A stretch of DNA of 50,000 bases from Adiantum capillus-veneris (lineage: Eukaryota > Streptophyta > Polypodiopsida > Polypodiales > Pteridaceae). The stretch lies in contig CM043959.1 in the NCBI GenBank assembly GCA_014529385.2, positions 59,068,753 to 59,118,752 on the forward strand, written 5' to 3'. The notes under the pieces were generated by a model. It was not told the DNA's origin. It saw only the letters and a program-made list of their open reading frames with translations, and did not search any database. Below are positions 1 to 9,764 of this stretch, in pieces. The position numbers and the translations under genes are program-made. Numbering within the stretch: the stretch's first letter is position 1; the number at the start of each line of letters is the position of its first letter.

Positions 1-1859
1 CCAATATTGCTCCATACGATCCACATTTCTAAGGTCAACTCTGGCTCCCAAAGTATCTTTCTTGCCGGTCAAATGGTCCCATAGTAGATTACCCACATTC
101 TTGAATATGTGCATTGGATCGAGCAAGTGATTGATCATGAGTCGGGGCCAGTATGGTAACTCGTACCATAGAGATAGTCTCTTCATCCCTGGAGGCAATC
201 CGTCATCGCACATCTCCTTCTGCTCTAACCATGCTTGTGCAGACATCCTTGGTGGCTCTCTTCCCAAAAAGCCGTCGCGTAACACATGATTCTCTGGAAG
301 ATACGCTTGATGACCTTCGTAGATTTGCTTCTTCAGTGAGGGTGCCCTACGTGCATTCAGTCTAGGTCCACATGTGACACATGCTCTGTATCCGCTTGTT
401 TGAAGCCCTGCATGTATACACATGATAATAGATCAACTATGGGAAAAAACAAGATTTACAGTGTCTGAGTGAGGAGTGTCAATAGATCACCTGAGCATTC
501 TGTTAGCCCGGGATAGTCATGCATGGTCCACATTAGAATGCCTCTGATCAAAGCATTCCGTCGTCCTGTGTGTCGGCTCATATCCACCACCTCTATGCCA
601 ATCCACAATTGTTGTAGCTCTTCCAATAGTGGACGAAGATACACATCCATATTCCCCACTTTATATCGCCCTGGCACAATCAAGCTTAGCCATAGGTGCC
701 CCTTCTTCGTAGTCAACCACGGGGGAATGTTGTAGTTGACGATGACAACGGGCCATACACTGTAAGATGTTGATCTTTGACCAAATGGATTTACGCCATC
801 CATAGCCAGGCCTAAGCGCAAATTTCGAGCTTCCCTGGCAAAATCCGACCATGTTCCATCTATATGTTTCCACGCTACGCAATCTGCAGGAATTCGTAGC
901 ACACCATCCGAAGATTTATTCTCCTCATGCCATGATGCTAGGGCGGCCATGGACTTACATTCGAAGAAATGCTTGATGCGAGGAAGCAGAGGGAAATGTC
1001 GCAAAACCTTTTGTGGAATTTTTGTCCCGTGGAGATCTACTCGATATCTTTCGGAATCACATTTCGGACACTTCTCCATGTCTATGTATTCCCCTCTGAA
1101 AAGAATGCAGTCATTAGGACAAGCGTGGATAGAATTGTAATCCATCCCCAAGTTTCGCAAAATCTTTCTTGCTTCATCTCGGGAATCTGGCATCACATTG
1201 TCAGCTGGTAGTATGTGCTCTTTCAGCAATCTACACAACATAAAAATATGATACAGTCGTGTAAAAATCTATCAGATCATTATACATTTAGAGTTCTATT
1301 AAAGTAAACTAATTGTAATAGATCACCTGAAAAGCGCTGTGACGCTAGTGTCACTCCATCCAAACTTTGCCTGCATGTTGAGAAGAACCAGGAGTGCTTT
1401 CAATCTAGACATACGTGCTCCATTATACAATGGCGTATCGGCTTCACTTTTCATATCATCATAGATAAGCCTTTCTGAATCCATGATCGTCTCGATCATT
1501 TCATCAATCTCGGGCTCAAACATTGCCTCGTTGGGAATGTGCTCTGCATGATCATCCCCCGAGCTGTCAGAGGCTACATCTTGTGGCCTCACATATGCTG
1601 CTTGACCAAAGCGCCTGCGAACACGTCTATTGGGTTGCAAGATTGCTGCTTGTTGGCCAGCGTCAGAGTCCGACGAGTTATAATTGGCAACAACTCGATC
1701 TATAATAGATGGATCGAACTCGCCAAATTCGCGAACGTGCTGCAAAGAAACACGTCTTGTCCCTCGCACAGCATGCTTGCATTGATTACAAGGACATAAG
1801 ACCCTCGTTGAGAGATAGGTGTTTCGGTTGGACGGTCCCACATCCTCGTCGCTACTCAT
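1..1859 (-). CDS. TNP2-like CACTA transposase, exons 1-3 (partial at window edge)
   Basis: Minus-strand transposase with exon 1 at 1859-1327, intron 1326-1231, exon 2 at 1230-491, intron 490-408 and exon 3 from 407 to the window edge. The introns are GT-AG and the joins keep the frame. Exon 1 (about 178 codons) has Cys-rich CxxC residues (CPCNQC) and an acidic tail, as in transposase-associated domains. Exon 2 has the TNP2 signatures CPNDCILFRGEY, CPKCDSERYR, WHEENKSSDG, RLGLAMDGVNPFGQ, NYNIPPWL and LSLIVPGRYKVGNMDVYL. The translation around exon 2 is identical over 261 residues to copy 4, and exon 1 differs from copy 4 at one residue (G for R). The start is the ATG opening MSSDEDVGPS. No stop or frameshift is visible in this part. 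The catalytic C-terminal half lies outside the window. Confidence 0.85.
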
Positions 1860-1921
1860 AATGAGGATAAAAAACTTATAACCTGGACAACAAATTTAAT
1901 ATTCTATTGGCATTCTTCGTC

Positions 1922-1923
<2 letters not shown>

Positions 1924-1976
<53 letters not shown>
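1924..1976. repeat. (CT)n microsatellite in CACTA leader
   Basis: Uninterrupted CT dinucleotides just upstream of the transposase start. The same position holds a longer CT run in copy 2 (about 6304-6371) and a shorter GA run on the opposite strand in copy 4 (about 27315-27343). The array length therefore differs among close copies. Confidence 0.95.
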
Positions 1977-1977
<1 letters not shown>

Positions 1978-2909
1978 ACCTCACATTCTCTAGTCATGTC
2001 CAATCCCCGCACACCTCGGTCTAGAGGTGCACGGAGATCAGAACCACCGGGTTATAATCTCGTATTTATTGGTCAATACCTATATTTGTGGGTACAAGAA
2101 ATTTACACACCCATGTCTACATGATACTGCATGTAGTGGACAAAACCCCTTTGCCTCTTCTCTAGCTGTAGCACTTCACAGCATCTTAACATCTTTTCAC
2201 AGTAGATCTTTTCACTGTTCGTCTAACTCTAAACCCTAAACCGTAATTAATTCTTGCGTGGACTCGATCTAACGTAAATAAGCGTAAATCTAAATAAACG
2301 TAAATCTAACTAAAAATAAAGCTAAATCTAATTTAACGTAAGTCTAATGACTAGAGGTTGTCTAGATGGTCATTGTGTCGGGGATGTAGTGACTCTTGCC
2401 GCCCTGAAGATCCACCTTCTTCCCTATTTTCTGAAGACATTTCACCAGTACTTTTGGATCGACAGAGCCCACCATGAGTGAAGGCAGCAATACCCTATAT
2501 TCCATTGAGGGCTTTCTTCACCCGCTTCATGCAGGCATCGGAGTCTATGGAGACCTAAATCTAATCTAATATAACGTAAATCTAAATCTAGCTTAAATAA
2601 ACGTAAATATAGTTAAAAATAAACCTAAATCTAATTTAATGTAAGTCTACATATAACCTAATCTTTAACGTCTTTTAAGATAGTTTCCTACGACGTTATA
2701 ACTCTCTTCTTCTTGTGTGTGTGCGGGTGTGTGGATGTGTGTGCCAATAAAAAGAGATAAATGGTATAATCTTTCTATCACCCATGCCAAGTATGATAGA
2801 TTGATTATGCCATTTCCCTCTTGAATAATAGGTCTTGAGTTCAACTCCTCGTCGGCTAGATATTTAGGTCTTTTAATTTTAATTAGTTTCCTACGACGTT
2901 AAATTAGTT
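1977..2909. other. CACTA copy 1 AT-rich 5' leader, no gene
   Basis: Noncoding leader between the transposase start and the low-complexity block. It carries a telo-box-like stretch (CTAAACCCTAAACC, about 2227-2240) and many short CGTAAATCTAA-type repeats at 2260-2345 and 2560-2660. Copies 2 and 4 have the same modules plus about 400 bp missing here. No credible ORF is seen. Confidence 0.7.
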
Positions 2910-3136
2910 TCTCTCTCTTTCTCTCTCAATGTGTGTGCGTTTTTTTGGATCGTATGCATGTTTTCTCTCTCTTTTTCTCTCTCAATGTGTGCGTTTTTTG
3001 TTTATGCATGTTCTCTCTCTCTTTTCCTCTCTCAATGCGTGCATTTTTTGTTTATGCATGCTCTCTCTCTTTTTCTCTCTCAATGTGTGTGTGCATTCTT
3101 TGTTTATGTATGTGTGTGTGCGTTTTTGTTTTTGTT

Positions 3137-3187
<51 letters not shown>

Positions 3188-3343
3188 AAAAACACTATGT
3201 GTGTGTGTGTATATGTGTGTGTGAGAGAGAGAGAGAGGGAGAGAGAAAGAGGGGAAGGGAACATGAGAATGAGGAGAGGGAAGGAGCATACCTGGCTCTC
3301 CTTCCTCTCCTCGTGTGTGTGTGTGTGTGTGTGTGTGGAGAAG

Positions 3344-3392
<49 letters not shown>

Positions 3393-3400
3393 GGGAGAGC
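2910..3400. repeat. CT/GT/GA low-complexity block with about 50-bp minisatellite
   Basis: Four imperfect units combine a CT tract, CAATGTGTG and TTTTTGTTTATGCATG (about 2917-3125). They are followed by a long CT run, a GT run and GA runs to about 3390. All six frames are open because the sequence is repetitive, but the predicted proteins are only Ser-Leu, Cys-Val or Arg-Glu runs and are not real. The block recurs at 7690-8167, at 22695-23175 and, inverted, at 24180-24690, at the same distance from the 5' terminus each time. Confidence 0.9.
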
Positions 3401-3620
3401 GTTACCTGCTCCTTGCTTGAGGGCGCCGAAAAACTCAGATTTGAGATCTGAGTTTTTGGGCACGCTCGGTTATTTTTTTACCCCAGCCGGCGTCGCTATG
3501 AGAGTCGCTATGAGCGTCGCAAATTTCTTTGTAAATTTGCGACGCTCGTAGCGACGTCGGGAAATTTTTTTTTGAGCGTCGCTGTGTGAGCGTCGCTAAT
3601 ATGAATAGCCTCTTGTAGTG

Positions 3621-3996
3621 TTAGAATTAAAAAACTCATAAACCCTAAACTATCGAGCATAAAGAGCAATGTGAAAACACTTACAAAATCGGCCTTAAAT
3701 GATGCCCATCCACCGCTCCCCAAGTGGTGCGAGCTCCCTGCCTCTACTCGCGCTCTGGCTGCATCCTTTTGTTGCTTCCACTTGTCGGGATTCTCGCGCG
3801 CTGCTTTCTTCGCATTCTTCCAATCTTCTTTGGCCAGCCATTTATAAAACAATACAAAAAATAAAAAAGAGTAAACCCTAATACTAACCATGCCGCCGCG
3901 AGAACTGAGAATGTCCATCAGGGCGTTTAAGCCCTTCCTGCCTGCGTACTCGCGCTCGTACGGTGTGGGATCACGTCCTGTCATCGACCACTGTCA
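3621..3996 (-). other. Rearranged fragment of the CACTA second gene
   Basis: 3621-3838 matches (in reverse) the exon-1 end and following intron of the Transposase_24-like gene. 3839-3996 matches the later intron 2 and exon 2 of the same gene, so the order is permuted relative to copy 4 (32220-32445 and 32470-32623). Subterminal repeats follow directly. A fused minus-strand frame (3984-3508) runs through these pieces and past the copy 1 terminus, but it is a by-product of the junctions. The same exon 2 occurs again intact at 4636-4737. Confidence 0.75.
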
Positions 3997-4140
3997 TAGC
4001 GATGCGTATAGCGACGCCCATAGCGATGCATATAGCGACGCCCATAGCGACGCATATAGCGACGTTTACACAGAAGACTATAGCGACGCTACAGAGCCAT
4101 AAATAGCGACGCTTGTAGCGACGCCCGAGAGAATTTTTTT
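3997..4140. repeat. CACTA 3' subterminal repeats (TAGCGACG units)
   Basis: Array of ATAGCGACGC-like units, several alternating as TAGCGATGCATATAGCGACG, then dispersed units to about 4125. It corresponds to the 3' subterminal region of copy 4 (33110-33200). In the En/Spm family such repeats bind the element-encoded TNPA-type protein; that role here is inferred. Confidence 0.8.
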
Positions 4141-4489
4141 TTGGTGGCAGGGCATTGAATGCCCTGCCACCCATCAACCATATTGTACTTGATTCACTTT
4201 TTAAAAAAAGTGCAAGGATAGATAATAGACCCAAAATAGTCACCCACAAGACGCATTGTTTGCAAAATTGACAATTGTACACATCATAGGCAAAATGAAT
4301 TGATTGGCAAATGTAATAATGACAATTGTACAACATCATAGGCATAAAGAATTTATTGGCAAAAGGAACTGCGGTGACAAATGTAATAATATACATGGTT
4401 CAAAAAGACGTATAAAATCCGTCTCATGATACATAAGCTATGAGAAACCCTAAACTAATGCTATCTAGCTACAGCTAAACTGACGTCGT
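4141..4489 (-). other. CACTA 3' untranslated region, copy 2
   Basis: Reverse counterpart of about 32720-33090 in copy 4, after the stop codon of the second gene. AT-rich and noncoding. It includes a near-palindrome, GGCAGGGCATTGAATGCCC (about 4146-4164). A minus-strand reading frame (4396-3971) here has no recognisable domain. Confidence 0.7.
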
Positions 4490-5522
4490 CTAGTCAGACG
4501 TCTCATCGCGTCCAAGCGGCGTATCTGTCGGATTCTGCAAAAAAAGACAATAAGACAGCTTTCAGTAAGTATAAACATATAACGACACTTATAAAACAAT
4601 ACAAAAAATAAAAAAAAGTAAACCCTAATACTAACCATGCCGCCGCGAGAACTGAAAATGTCCATCAGGGCGTTTAAGCCCTTCCTGCCTGCGTACTCGC
4701 GCTCGTACGGTGTGGGATCACGTCCTGTCATCGACCACTGTCAAAACATACAAAGATTTCATTATGTTAGAACTAAAAAACTCATAAACCCTAAACTATC
4801 GAACATAAAGAGCAATGTGAAAACACTTACAAAATCGGCCTCAAATGATGTCCATCCACCGCTCCCCAAGTGGTGCGAGCTCCCTGCCTCTACTCGCGCT
4901 CTGGCTGCATCCTTTTGTTGCTTCCACTTGTCGGGATTCTCGCGCGCTGCTTTCTTCGCATTCTTCCAATCTCCAGCCAATCTGGCCTGTTCCACCCATT
5001 CTTGATTGCTTTTTGCACTTCGGAACGCTTGTGTTTGCAGTATTCGCGCATTCGAATCTTCATCAGGTCTTCATTGAAGCGCTGATCCCGTGTTGGAACG
5101 GGAAACTCATCATGAAGTATGCTGATGACTCTGTTTTTTAAATCACTTGGTACTTCACTCCATTTGTTTAGTATGTAGTGTCTAAACAGCTGAGAGCAAA
5201 GACCACGCATGCGCGAGATCAACTTCTTGCCCTCATCATCCATGATGATGCCCCCGCTGAAGTCGATGGAGTAAGACAAGCCCTCTGGCCGGTAATGCAT
5301 GAACCTGGGTGTCCCGGCAGGGGTCTCTAGCGGCGTGTCGATGGGGGTACGGACGTCAGGTGTCTCCACCGGCGTCTGGGCCCCGAAGCGAGGAGTGTCG
5401 AGTGGGGTGGCTCCTGGCGGAGTAGGTAGAGGTGTGTAGCTTCTAGGAACAGTCACCCGTGCAAAACTTGGCGTAGATGGCGATGCTGTGGCTGGTGTGG
5501 GGGCGGGCAAAGAAGGGGAGGG
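4490..5522 (-). pseudogene. Transposase_24-like second CACTA gene, 5'-truncated and frameshifted
   Basis: Exon 1 remnant 5522-4831, exon 2 at 4737-4636 and exon 3 at 4534-4490 (stop at 4492-4490), with GT-AG introns as in copy 4. Recognisable parts are a Pro/Thr-rich stretch (TPLPTPPGATPLDTPRFG), the core KWSEVPSDLKNRV...FPVPTRDQRFNEDL and the C-terminal exon GRDPTPYEREYAGRKGLNA. The N-terminal third is gone because the internal deletion begins at 5523. A 7-base deletion just after NRPDWL (near 4974) breaks the frame. The likely role of the intact protein is binding subterminal repeats. This copy is dead. Confidence 0.8.
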
Positions 5523-6238
5523 TTTCTCAAGTTTCGCAAAATCTTTCTTGCTTCATCTCGGGAATCTGGCATCACATTGTCAGCTGGTAGTATGTGCTCT
5601 TTCAGCAATCTACACAACATAAAAATATGATACAGACGTGTAAAAATCTATCAGATCATTATACATTTAGAGTTTTATTAAAGTAAACTAATTGTAATAG
5701 ATCACTTGAAAAGCGCTGTGACGCTAGTGTCACTCCATCCAAACTTTGCCTGCATGTTGAGAAGAACCAGGAGTGCTTTCAATCTAGACATACGTGCTCC
5801 ATTATACAATGGCGTATCGGCTTCACTTTTCATATCATCATAGATAAGCCTTTCTGAATCCATGATCGTCTCGATCATTTCATCAATCTCGGGCTCAAAC
5901 ATTGCCTCGTTGGGAATGTGCTCTGCATGATCATCCACCGAGCTGTCAGAGGCTACATCTTGTGGCCTCACATATACTGCTTGACAAAAGCGCCTGCGAA
6001 CACGTCTATTGGGTTGCAAGATTGCTGCTCGTTGGCCAACGTCAGAGTCCGACGAGTTATAATTGGCAACAACTCGATATATAATAGATGGATCGAACTC
6101 GCCAAATTCACGAACGTGCTGCAAAGAAACACGTCTTGTCCGTCCCACAGCATGCTTGCATTGATTACAAGGACATAAGACCCTCGTTGAGAGATAGGTG
6201 TTTCGGTTGGACGGTCCCACATCCTCGTCACTACTCAT
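5523..6238 (-). pseudogene. TNP2-like transposase remnant: exon 1 and start of exon 2
   Basis: Exon 1 (6238-5706) is an open frame of about 178 codons close to copies 1 and 4, with CPCNQC kept. Several residues differ (for example RRRFCQAVY for RRRFGQAAY). The donor context changed from CAGGT to CAAGT but keeps GT. Exon 2 starts at 5609 and stops at the deletion junction (5523-5528) after roughly 27 codons. No transposase can be made. Confidence 0.85.
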
Positions 6239-6300
6239 AATGAGGATAAAAAACTTATAACCTGGAAAACGAATTTAATATTCTATTGGCATTCTTCGTC

Positions 6301-6374
<74 letters not shown>

Positions 6375-6807
6375 ACCTCGCATTCTCTAGTCATGTCCAA
6401 TCCCCGCACACCTCGGTCTAGAGGTGCACGGAGATCAGAACCACCGGGTTATAATCTCGTCTTTATTGGTCAATACCTATATTTGTGGGTACAAGAAATC
6501 TACACACCCACGTATACATGATACTGCATGTAGTGGACAAAACCCCTTTGCCTCTTCTCTAGCTGTAGCACTTCACAGCATCTTAACATCTTTTCACAGT
6601 AGATCTTTTCACTGTTCTTCTAACTCTAAACCCTAAACCGTAAGTAATTCTTGCGTGGACTCGATTTAACGTAAATAAGCGTAAATCTAAATAAACGTAA
6701 ATCTAACTAAAAATAAACCTAAATCTAATTTAACGTAAGTCTACATCTAACCTTATCTTTAACGTCTTTTGGGATAGTTTCCTACGACGTTAAAACTCTC
6801 TTCTTCT

Positions 6808-6838
<31 letters not shown>

Positions 6839-7689
6839 ACCTAAATAAACCTAAGCCTAATCTAATATAACATAAATCGAAATCTAACATAAATTATGTT
6901 ATATTAAAAACAAAGAACTAAACTAACAGGGATTATAAGAACCTTAAAACTGATTTAACACATAATTTTTCACATAACTCGGCAAGAGTTGGCATTCTCA
7001 TCACTAAAGATGTGAGAGTTAACTTCCGGCGGTGACGCTGCCTCATCTCTATCCACATCTGACGACAGCAATTGGCCCTTTAGACCGTTCTTGCTCTTGT
7101 TACTAACTTTGAAGTTGTTGTTGAATGACTAGAGGTTGTCTAGATGGTCATTGTGTCGGGGATGTAGTGACTCTTGCCGCCCTGAAGATCCTCCTTCTTC
7201 CCTATCTTCTGAAGACATTTCACCAGTACTTTTGGATCGACGGAGCCCACCGTGAGTGAAGGCAGCAATACCCTATATTCCATTGAGGGCTTTCTTCACC
7301 CGCTTCATGCAAGCATCGCAGTCTATGGAGACCTAAATCTAATCTAATATAACGTAAATCTAAATCTAGCGTAAATAAACGTAAATCTAGTTAAAAATAA
7401 ACCTAAATCTAATTTAATGTAAGTCTACATATAACCTAATCTTTAACGTCTTTTAGGATAGTTTCCTACGACATTATAACTCTCTTCTTCTTGTGTGTGT
7501 GCGCGTGTATGGATGTGTGTGCCAATGAAGAGAGATAAATGGTATAACCTTTCTATCACCCATGCCAAGTATGATAGATTGGTTATGCCATTTCCCTCTT
7601 GAATAATAGGTCTTGAGTTCAACTCCCCGTCGGCTAGATCTTTAGGTCTTTTAATTTTAATTAGTTTCCTACGGCGTTAAATTAGTTTC
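6239..7689. other. CACTA copy 2 leader, no gene
   Basis: Contains a CT microsatellite (about 6304-6371), a telo-box-like CTAAACCCTAAACC (about 6627), the uninterrupted target site of the TTAA insertion seen in copy 4 (AGCATCTTAACATC, about 6578-6591), a GT run (about 6807-6833) and two copies of a block of about 95 bp containing TCCTACGACGTTA. It is noncoding and is the fullest version of the leader after copy 4. Confidence 0.75.
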
Positions 7690-7916
7690 TCTCTCTTTCT
7701 CTCTCAATGTGTGTGCGTTTTTTTGGATCGTATGCATGTTTTCTCTCTCTTTTCCTCTCTCAATGTGTGCGTTTTTTGTTTATGCATGTTCTCTCTCTCT
7801 TTTCCTCTCTCAATGCGTGCGTTTTTTGTTTATGCATGCTCTCTCTCTCTTTTCCTCTCTCAATGTGTGTGTGCATTCTTTGTTTATGTATGTGTGTGTG
7901 CGTTTTTGTTTTTGTT

Positions 7917-7964
<48 letters not shown>

Positions 7965-8119
7965 AACACTATGTGTGTGTGTGTGTATGTGTGTGTGTGA
8001 GAGAGAGAGAGAGAGGGAGAGAGAAAGAGGGGAAGGGAACATGAGAATGAGGAGAGGGAAGGAGCATACCTGGCTCTCCTTCCTCTCCTCGTGTGTGTGT
8101 GTGTGTGTGTGTGGAGAAG

Positions 8120-8164
<45 letters not shown>

Positions 8165-8167
8165 GCA
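7690..8167. repeat. CT/GT/GA low-complexity block, copy 2
   Basis: Same arrangement as 2910-3400: about four minisatellite units, a CT run, a GT run and GA runs. The units are TTTTTGTTTATGCATG linked by CT tracts. No coding potential beyond simple-sequence frames. Confidence 0.9.
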
Positions 8168-8194
8168 TTACCTGCTCCTTGCTTGAGGGCGCCA

Positions 8195-8325
8195 AAAAAC
8201 TCAGATCTGAGATCTGAGTTTTTGGGCGCGCTCGGTTATTTTTTTAACCCAGCCGGCGTCGCTATGAGCGTCGCAAATTTACAAAGAAATTTGCGACGCT
8301 CATAGCGACGCCGGGAATTTTTTTT
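8195..8325. repeat. CACTA 5' subterminal hairpins, copy 2
   Basis: First hairpin: AAAAACTCAGATCT, one G, then AGATCTGAGTTTTT (8195-8223), perfect 14-bp arms. Second hairpin: about 8265-8325, arms containing CGTCGCTATGAGCGTCGCAA, separated by a few bases. Both recur in copies 1, 3 and 4. Confidence 0.85.
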
Positions 8326-8377
8326 TTGAGCGTCGTTGTGTGAGCGTCGCTAATATGAATTGCCTCTTGTAGTGTGA

Positions 8378-9764
8378 TGCGGATAAACTGTTCCAACAAT
8401 GGTGATTGGTAAATTTATGTGGCCCAGACTGTCCATAGTGCTTTTGTTTGCTACTTTGAACCCCGTAGTGTTGGGCATTAGAGGTTCTTGCGTGATCTTT
8501 TTGAAAGTGGAGTAGTTAACCACATTAGCTATGGCCCCTGTGTCCACTAAGGCTCTTTCGGTGGTGCCATCGGCAAGTTATAAATGAATGCGTAGATCCA
8601 TTCCTCCTAACCATGCAGTTCCCGTTTGTATGGATGCTATCGGAGCATTCTCAATAGCAACGTCATGTTGTGATTTCCTCTGGAATTTTTCTTGTTCTTT
8701 GCGTTTTAATATTCTGAGTTTGGCTTCCTGCTGTGCTTGTTCCCGAATGTCCTGTGCTTGACGTCTGCGTTGAGCTGCTACATGGAGTGTTGTGAGTTCT
8801 TCTAGTGTCAACGGAAGAAGATATTTCTTTAATCTACAGCCACTCGTCCAATTAGGCATTTCCTCTCCTGCTAATGTTGCAAACTTGATGGCACCACTTT
8901 GCGATATATCATGTATTACAAAAGGTCCCATTCCTCGTTTTTTGAGTTTTTTTGGAGTGCTATTTGAGGGTATACATGAGAATGTAATCCCCTTTTTGGG
9001 TCTCCTTTCCAATCACGTGTTGATCATGAAAAGCTTTCATTTGTTTTTTTGAGCATATATCCCAGCTATCGCTCTAAGTTTGGTTTCATCTAATTATTAT
9101 AGGGTGTCTAGTCTCTCCGATAGCTCATGAAAAGCTTGATGTCAACGGAAGAAGATATTTCTTTCATCCACTCATTCAATTAGGCATTTCCTCTCTTGCT
9201 AATGTTGCAAGCTTGATGGCACCACTTTGCGATATATCATGTATTACAAAAGTCCCCATTCCTCGTTTTTTGAGTTTTTTGGAGTGCTGTTTGAGGGTAT
9301 ACATGAGAATGTAATCCCCTTTTTGGGTCTCCTTTCCAATCACGTGTTGATCATGAAAAGCTTTCATTTGTTTTTTTGAGCATATATCCCAGCTATCGCT
9401 CTAAGTCTGGTTTCATCTAATTGTTATAGGGTGTCTAGTCTCTCCGATAGCTCATGGCCCGTCCATCCTAATTGTATCTCCACTCTTAGGGATTTGATTA
9501 GGAATTCCAATGGTAGGATCGCATTAATCCCGAATACCAGGTTAAAGGGAGTCGTTCCAATGGAATTTTTAAACTCCACTCGGTAAGCCCATAAGGCCCT
9601 ATGTAGCTTTTGATCCCAATCATTTCTTGAGTCGCTAACTATCTTGGTGAGAACGATGCATAGGATTTTGTTGGTACTCTCTCCCTGCCCATTAGTTTGC
9701 GGATGATAGGGTGCCGATTTGTGATGGACCATCATGAATTCGTCAAGGAGGCTTTCAATGACGT
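8378..9764 (-). mobile_element. Ty3-type retroelement, fragment A: integrase C-half and a following retropepsin-like domain
   Basis: On the minus strand 9764-9424 gives the integrase catalytic C-half: IESLLDEFMMVHH, SAPYHPQTNGQGESTNK (catalytic Glu) and GTTPFNLVFGI. The integrase C-terminal domain follows (KLKKRGMGPFVIHDISQSGA, then CRLKKYL), duplicated in tandem. Next comes a Gln/Arg/Lys-rich helical stretch (about 8800-8670) and, after one in-frame stop (8582-8580), an aspartic protease-like segment with VDTGAIANVVNYSTFKKI (about 8555-8375). CACTA copy 2 interrupts the protease at 8374. The element is non-functional. Confidence 0.8.
8807..9456. repeat. Tandem duplication of about 330 bp in Ty3 integrase C-terminus
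   Basis: 8807-9129 and 9141-9456 are near-identical direct copies. Both begin GTCAACGGAAGAAGATATTT and end CTCTCCGATAGCTCATG. They duplicate the integrase C-terminal domain with small substitutions and indels. Confidence 0.9.

Larger units (their letters stand above)
1..3620 (-). mobile_element. CACTA (En/Spm) transposon copy 1, 5' half, cut by window edge
   Basis: The right end is the terminal inverted repeat CCTCTTGTAGTG (3609-3620), the reverse complement of the canonical CACTACAAGAGG. Inside it come a TAGCGACG-type subterminal hairpin (about 3485-3560), a low-complexity CT/GT/GA block, an AT-rich leader and the first three exons of a TNP2-like transposase, all on the minus strand. It aligns in reverse with 23975-29270 of the complete copy, but lacks the 1303-bp TTAA insertion of that copy and about 400 bp of leader (breakpoint near 2346). 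The 3' half lies left of the window. The sequence after the TIR (TTA, then exon-1 to intron sequence of a related element) suggests that copy 1 inserted into copy 2 with a TTA target duplication. The left duplicate cannot be seen. Confidence 0.9.
3621..8374 (-). mobile_element. CACTA transposon copy 2, internally deleted and rearranged
   Basis: The right (5') end is CCTCTTGTAGTG at 8363-8374, followed by TGA (8375-8377) as the likely 3-bp target duplicate. Going inwards there are a subterminal hairpin (about 8265-8325), a palindrome with 14-bp arms (8195-8223), the low-complexity block, the leader, exon 1 and the start of exon 2 of the TNP2-like gene. A deletion junction at 5523-5528 then joins directly to the second gene. 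About 3.6 kb present in copy 4 (roughly 28.1-31.7 kb) is missing. The 3' terminus is not found: the left part (3621-4140) is scrambled and ends at copy 1. It inserted into the protease region of a Ty3 element. Confidence 0.85.

Noticed and set aside
523-882. Plus- and minus-strand ORFs overlapping the TNP2 exons (also 28057-28745)
   Set aside because: Shadow frames of the conserved transposase exons, conserved only because the DNA is nearly identical.
2929-3463. Long open frames in the CT/GT/GA block (also 7707-8217, 22717-23337, 24044-24652)
   Set aside because: All frames on both strands are open because the DNA is simple repeat; the products are Ser-Leu, Cys-Val or Arg-Glu runs whose lengths vary with repeat number.
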